DNA of 64,000 bases from Vreelandella populi (GTDB lineage Bacteria; Pseudomonadota; Gammaproteobacteria; Pseudomonadales; Halomonadaceae): NCBI RefSeq assembly GCF_003989825.1, contig NZ_RZHE01000006.1, forward strand, positions 124,001 through 188,000. Direction: 5' to 3'. Shown here in pieces: positions 60,368 to 64,000 of this stretch. Position numbers and translations under genes: made by a program. Positions within the stretch are counted from its first letter, which is position 1. Each line of letters starts with the position of its first letter. The notes under the pieces were generated by a model that was not told where the DNA came from, searched no databases, and was given only the letters and a program-made list of their open reading frames with translations.

Positions 60368-61062
60368 CCCTATCGCCCGCCGAGTGGGAAGCCATCCGCC
60401 TTAGCCTGTTGATCGGGCTGGCTGCCGTTGCCTGGATTCTACCCTTGGGTATTGGTGTTGCCTGGCTGCTCGCTCGGTATGAGTTTCGTGGCAAGGCGCT
60501 GTTGGATGGCCTGATTCATCTGCCGCTGGTACTTCCGCCTGTGGTGGTTGGCTACTTACTGCTGGTGGCACTGGGCAGGCAAGGCATTATTGGCCAGTGG
60601 CTATATAGCACTGTGGGCGTATCGCTGCCGTTTACCTGGCAAGGGGCTGCCGTGGCCAGCGGCGTGATGGCATTCCCGCTGCTGGTGCGTGCCCTCAGGC
60701 TATCCCTTGAAGCGGTTGACCCCAAGCTTGAAGCGGCCGCCAGTACCCTGGGCGCCAACCGGTGGCGGGTATTTACCACCATTACCCTGCCGCTGGCGAT
60801 CCCCGGCCTGCTGACCGGTACGGTGCTAGCTTTCGCCCGGGCGCTTTCCGAGTTTGGTGCGACGATTACGTTTGCTTCCAACATTCCCGGTGAAACTCGC
60901 AATCTCCCACTGGCGCTTTACACCCTGATTCAATCCCCCGACCAGGAAGCCGCTGCCGCACGCCTTTGCATTATCGCCATTCTCATAGCGCTTACCTCCC
61001 TGGTTATTTCCGAGTGGCTGGCGCGCCGCACCCGACAACGCCTGCAGGAACGCGATGGCTAG
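60364..61062 (+). CDS. modB: Molybdate ABC transporter permease
   Basis: A 232-residue permease with five to six transmembrane helices. The EAA motif region is RALRLSLEAVDPKLEAAASTLGANRWRVFTTITLPLAIPGL and ends FGATITFASNIPGETRNLPLALYTL, both standard ModB. The start is GTG at 60364, overlapping the modA stop by 4 bases (GTGA); the only alternative start is internal. Overlaps modC by 8 bases. Confidence 0.95.
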   Translation: MTLSPAEWEAIRLSLLIGLAAVAWILPLGIGVAWLLARYEFRGKALLDGLIHLPLVLPPVVVGYLLLVALGRQGIIGQWLYSTVGVSLPFTWQGAAVASGVMAFPLLVRALRLSLEAVDPKLEAAASTLGANRWRVFTTITLPLAIPGLLTGTVLAFARALSEFGATITFASNIPGETRNLPLALYTLIQSPDQEAAAARLCIIAILIALTSLVISEWLARRTRQRLQERDG

Positions 61063-62164
61063 CTCAATTACGACTCTGCCCAACACGCAACGACTGGCAC
61101 TGCAGGTAGATCAGCAGTTGGGTGATTTTCATCTTGCCGCTGAGCTTGATCTTCCCGCGGCGGGCGTAAGCGGCCTGTTCGGCCCCTCCGGTAGCGGCAA
61201 AACCAGCCTGCTTAGGCTGATCGCCGGGCTTGAAAAACCCAAACAGGGCGTAATGACATTGGGTGGGCAGACCCTGCTGGATACCCAGAAAGGGATTTTC
61301 GTGCCGCCGCACCGCCGGCGTATTGGCGTGGTCTTTCAAGAGGCACGCCTGTTCCCCCACTACCGCGTGCGCGGCAACTTGACCTATGGCATACGCAGCC
61401 TGGCCCCGCAACGTTTTGATGAAATAGTGGAGCTATTAGGCATTGAAGCGTTGCTGGAACGCATGCCCGGCATGCTATCCGGTGGCGAGGCCCGGCGTGT
61501 GGCCATTGGCCGGGCCCTGCTGAGCGAGCCACAGCTGCTGCTAATGGATGAGCCATTAACCGGGCTTGATGGCGCCCGCAAGGATGAGCTGTTGCGCTAT
61601 ATCACCCGGCTCACCCAGCAGGTGGATATTCCGGTGATTTACGTTAGCCACGATGCAAAAGAAATCACGGACATTGCCGATCATCTTGTGGTACTGAAAG
61701 CCGGTCAGGTTCGCGCCAGCGACAAGCTAGGCGCGCTGCTTCAGCGCTTTGATTTAACCCATGAGCTTGGAGGATTTGACGCCGCCTCGCTACTGGAAGG
61801 CATTGTAGTGGCCCACGATGAAGCGTACGGCCTTACCCATCTGGCTCTCGATAACGAACATCAGCTGGTATTGCCCGGCACCTCAGCGCCTATGGGCAGC
61901 CGCATACGTGTGCGCATTCTGGCGCGAGATATTGCTCTCGCGCTTACTCCGCCCGCCAACACCAGTTACCGTAACCAGCTCAACGCCACTATCAGTGATT
62001 TCGCCATACTTCCCGAGGCGCCCTATACCGTCGAGCTACATTTACGTATCGGCACGTTTGTCTTACGCGCGCGGCTGACGCGCAAATCCTGGGATGAGAT
62101 GGGCTTAAAGCAGGGTATGCAGGTAACGGCATTAATTCGCAGCGTATCGTTTAATGCGCTTTAA
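61055..62164 (+). CDS. modC: Molybdate ABC transporter ATPase
   Basis: A 369-residue ATPase: Walker A GPSGSGKTSLL, Q-loop VFQEARLFPHYRVRGNLTYG, signature LSGGEARRVAIGRAL, Walker B LLLMDEPLTGLD, then an Asp-kinase-like regulatory extension and a C-terminal Mop/TOBE molybdate-binding domain (about 300-365, ending IRSVSFNAL). The last 150 bases are repeated in decayed form at 63779-63913. ATG at 61055 overlaps modB. Confidence 0.95.
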   Translation: MASSITTLPNTQRLALQVDQQLGDFHLAAELDLPAAGVSGLFGPSGSGKTSLLRLIAGLEKPKQGVMTLGGQTLLDTQKGIFVPPHRRRIGVVFQEARLFPHYRVRGNLTYGIRSLAPQRFDEIVELLGIEALLERMPGMLSGGEARRVAIGRALLSEPQLLLMDEPLTGLDGARKDELLRYITRLTQQVDIPVIYVSHDAKEITDIADHLVVLKAGQVRASDKLGALLQRFDLTHELGGFDAASLLEGIVVAHDEAYGLTHLALDNEHQLVLPGTSAPMGSRIRVRILARDIALALTPPANTSYRNQLNATISDFAILPEAPYTVELHLRIGTFVLRARLTRKSWDEMGLKQGMQVTALIRSVSFNAL

Positions 62165-62462
62165 CCCTTTAACCGTCACTCAAATACCTGACTTTTAAAC
62201 TAGCGCTGCTTAGGATTGCGTTTTTCAACGTTGATTTATAAGCGCTGTTTTTATAAATAAGCTAATACTGAGATAGTTAGCCAAGGCTATGTTAGTTGGC
62301 AGCAATAAACTTTATATTTTAACCACTTAGATTTTATTTGCATTCAATCATGCTAGGATTCATCGCTATCAAGTACCCGGCTTTTCTTTTTATGCATGTG
62401 CATTAACCAATGCTAATAGAACGCCATAGTCGGTACGTTTTTAGCGAGAGAATTTACTTACC
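62165..62462. other. Intergenic region upstream of mntP
   Basis: 298 bases, AT-rich, between modC and mntP. A MntR-like box is at 62273-62294; the rest has no ORF or convincing riboswitch. The modC end has no obvious T-rich terminator. Confidence 0.45.
62273..62294. promoter_or_regulatory. Candidate MntR box
   Basis: ATAGTTAGCCAAGGCTATGTTA resembles the E. coli MntR box AAACATAGCAAAGGCTATGTTT: the right half matches 8 of 9, the left half 6 of 9. It lies about 170 bases before mntP, whose homologue is MntR-regulated in E. coli. Confidence 0.4.
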
Positions 62463-63023
62463 ATGACACCCGTCACTCTAATATTTCTGGCTATTTCCAT
62501 GTCGGCTGATGCCTTTGCCGCTTCTATCAGCAAAGGCGCTGAATTGAAAAAGCCAAAGTTTCATCATGCGATCGGCATTGGTCTGGTATTTGGCGTTATC
62601 GAAGCGATTACCCCAGTACTGGGTTGGGTAGCAGGTGTTGCTTCCCAACGCTTGGTTCAGGCCTGGGATCACTGGATCGCGTTTACGCTGTTATCCGCCA
62701 TCGGCTTACATATGATTTACGCCGGGCTTAAAAAAGAGGACAAGATAGAGCACCGCAAACAAACTCTGTGGCTGCTCATTTTAACCGCCATTGCCACCAG
62801 CATTGATGCTATGGCCGTAGGCGCAAGCCTTGCTTTTATCGATGCCGATATTATTGTCACCAGCTTAGCCATTGGCCTGGCGACTACCGTGATGGCTTCC
62901 ATCGGCACGCTGCTTGGCCATAAATTCGGACAGTTCGTCGGCCACTGGGCCGAATTAATCGGCGGTGTTGTGCTGATCGGTATTGGCGTAATGGTCCTTA
63001 TTCAGCATACCGGGATATTATAA
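62463..63023 (+). CDS. mntP: Manganese efflux pump MntP
   Basis: A 186-residue inner-membrane protein with six transmembrane segments in two three-helix repeats. AISMSADAFAASISKGAELKKPK and IATSIDAMAVGASLAFIDADI carry the conserved Asp residues of MntP/YebN. It exports Mn2+ and protects against manganese excess. GCGAGAG lies upstream but the ribosome site is weak. Possibly controlled by the MntR-like box at 62273. Confidence 0.93.
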   Translation: MTPVTLIFLAISMSADAFAASISKGAELKKPKFHHAIGIGLVFGVIEAITPVLGWVAGVASQRLVQAWDHWIAFTLLSAIGLHMIYAGLKKEDKIEHRKQTLWLLILTAIATSIDAMAVGASLAFIDADIIVTSLAIGLATTVMASIGTLLGHKFGQFVGHWAELIGGVVLIGIGVMVLIQHTGIL

Positions 63024-63060
63024 AAATGCGGGAAAGCCTTACCCAAGGTCGGCAATAGCG

Positions 63061-63531
63061 CTAACTCTCTAGCCCTAGCCGTTGATGCCACTCGGCAAGG
63101 CTTTCATCTGGGTACTCGTCGAAACATTTATCTTGTGGCTGTACGCTTACCTCGACCCAATCGGCCCGGCTTCCCAACATCATATGTGTCCGCTCAGGCG
63201 GTATCGGCAAATCCGTATCAATTGCCGAGGCAAAAGGATGCACTAGCTCGGGCCAATCGGGATCGTAAACCCATAGCGCTGTCGCACAATGCTTGCAGAA
63301 ATGTCGCTCCCCAGTGCTTTGCTCGCCATCAATAACCGCTCGATAAATCGAAATTTGCTCATCACCCTTTACACTGAGTGTTTTGCTTGTTCCACTGAGA
63401 TTGATTGCGAAACCGCCTCCGCCCGCCGTTTTGCGACACACAGAACAGTAACAGAGATTGAATGGGTAGGGATGGTGTGACTCCACGCTGAACGTCACGG
63501 CTTGGCAATGGCATGACCCTTCGAGCAACAT
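63061..63531 (-). CDS. GFA/CENP-V-family zinc protein
   Basis: A 156-residue Gfa-fold protein. Zinc cysteines: CHC at 7-9, CYCSVC at 27-32, and CKHC in the C-terminal half (HFCKHCATALWVY). Family members are glutathione-dependent formaldehyde-activating enzymes or related detoxifiers; the specific substrate is unknown. Start at 63531 is set by AGGAGGTAACT directly upstream; the frame extends to 63561. Confidence 0.88.
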   Translation of the reverse strand: MLLEGSCHCQAVTFSVESHHPYPFNLCYCSVCRKTAGGGGFAINLSGTSKTLSVKGDEQISIYRAVIDGEQSTGERHFCKHCATALWVYDPDWPELVHPFASAIDTDLPIPPERTHMMLGSRADWVEVSVQPQDKCFDEYPDESLAEWHQRLGLES

Positions 63532-64000
63532 AGTTACCTCCTTTTTAACAGATACCCGCAACGGGCATCAGCAAAGCTGAATAACCGGATAATTTCTTAG
63601 CTATTTTCTTAAATACTTTCTTACTATAGGCACAACAGCATTAAGCCGTTGTTTTTAAAGAATAACTATCGTGGCTAAAGCGTATGTGCTCTCTCCCTTT
63701 ACTTTAGCACACGGTGACGCCAGCGCTTTCAATGCAGCAGTCTTCGTCGTTTATAAAGAGATGCATTATCGCGCAGCCGAGCTGCCCTATACCGTAACGG
63801 TAGAGCTACGTTTAGCAATTGGCACGTTTATATAATGGGCACGGCTGACGCATAAAATGGGCTTAAAGCAGAGCATGTAGGTCATTCGCAGCGTACCATC
63901 TAATACTCTGTAGTAAATTTTATTAACACAACCCCTATTAAAGCGCTGCTTTTAAAGTTTCAAGTAGGCAAAGATAGAGCACTTATAACGTATGCTAAAT
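63532..64000. other. Right-end region with no intact gene
   Basis: 469 bases after the GFA gene. The outer part (63779-63913) is a decayed modC tail; 63600-63778 shows no gene. AT-rich throughout. Confidence 0.5.
63779..63913 (+). pseudogene. Decayed copy of the 3' end of modC (Mop/TOBE region)
   Basis: Aligned by eye to modC 62015-62164: GCCCTATACCGT, GAGCTAC(A/G)TTTA, GGCACGTTT, CGGCTGACGC, ATGGGCTTAAAGCAG, ATTCGCAGCGTA and TAAT are shared in order, with small insertions and deletions. The frame is broken by a stop soon after GTF (TTTATATAATGG) and by a 12-base and about 9-base deletion. It begins abruptly at the level of the Mop domain; no ATPase remnant precedes it in the 180 bases to the left. 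Confidence 0.75.

Noticed and set aside
62165..62462. yybP-ykoY manganese riboswitch in the mntP leader
   Set aside because: The conserved sequence blocks of that riboswitch class could not be found in this leader.

Overview
The window reads as an ordinary chromosomal segment of a gammaproteobacterium, most likely Halomonas or a close relative. This is inferred from gene content and protein style (acidic soluble proteins, an OpgGH glucan locus, an RND pump with TolC partner, ModABC, GntT with idonate genes, a lipid A acyltransferase-like gene); no marker gene fixes the genus. There are no rRNA or tRNA genes, insertion sequences, CRISPR arrays or prophage genes that I can see. Genes are dense on both strands, many in short overlapping operons, and several convergent pairs are separated by clear hairpin terminators.

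Layout. 0-9.6 kb: the start of a DapA-family gene, a SDR oxidoreductase with a Tat signal, an AraC regulator interrupted by an amber codon in front of a LysE exporter, dusA, katA, a zinc deacylase-like M14 protein and a TetR/AcrR-type repressor. 9.7-15.8 kb: a tolC-mfp-rnd efflux operon whose promoter carries an operator resembling the one in front of the TetR gene. 16-30 kb: two Nudix hydrolases, a 2OG-Fe(II) oxygenase, a PRC-barrel protein, OsmC, EamA and MOSC proteins, gntK-gntR, ohrR-ohr, a YgeA-type racemase, yghU, a DUF421 protein, an LpxR-like protein, YaeQ and a GST. 30-33.5 kb: gntT-idnO-idnD. A perfect GntR-type palindrome lies upstream of gntK and a near-perfect one upstream of gntT, so the two loci probably form one gluconate/idonate regulon (idonate to 5-ketogluconate to gluconate to 6-phosphogluconate).

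33.6-39 kb holds a fatty-acid beta-oxidation set (enoyl-CoA hydratase, 3-hydroxyacyl-CoA dehydrogenase, acyl-CoA synthetase, acyl-CoA dehydrogenase). 39-46 kb holds an MFS transporter, small metabolic genes, an LpxL-like acyltransferase, manC and a membrane sulfatase-fold enzyme. 46.3-50.6 kb is opgG-opgH followed by an FkbM methyltransferase, divergent from the sulfatase/manC pair.

The most intriguing region is 50.7-58.9 kb. It groups a creatininase-family amidohydrolase, a GTP cyclohydrolase II with a degenerate N-terminal domain, a RibD-type reductase without its deaminase domain, a flippase-like membrane protein, a glycosyltransferase-methyltransferase fusion, a 6-pyruvoyl-tetrahydropterin-synthase-like protein that has lost its catalytic residues, a BchC-like dehydrogenase and a CDP-alcohol phosphatidyltransferase. 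Together these suggest a GTP-derived (pyrimidine or pterin) compound that is glycosylated and methylated, perhaps membrane-linked. I know of no characterised product for this combination.

58.9-64 kb carries a DUF1090 protein, modABC, mntP with a possible MntR box, a GFA-family protein, and at the right edge a decayed second copy of the 3' end of modC.
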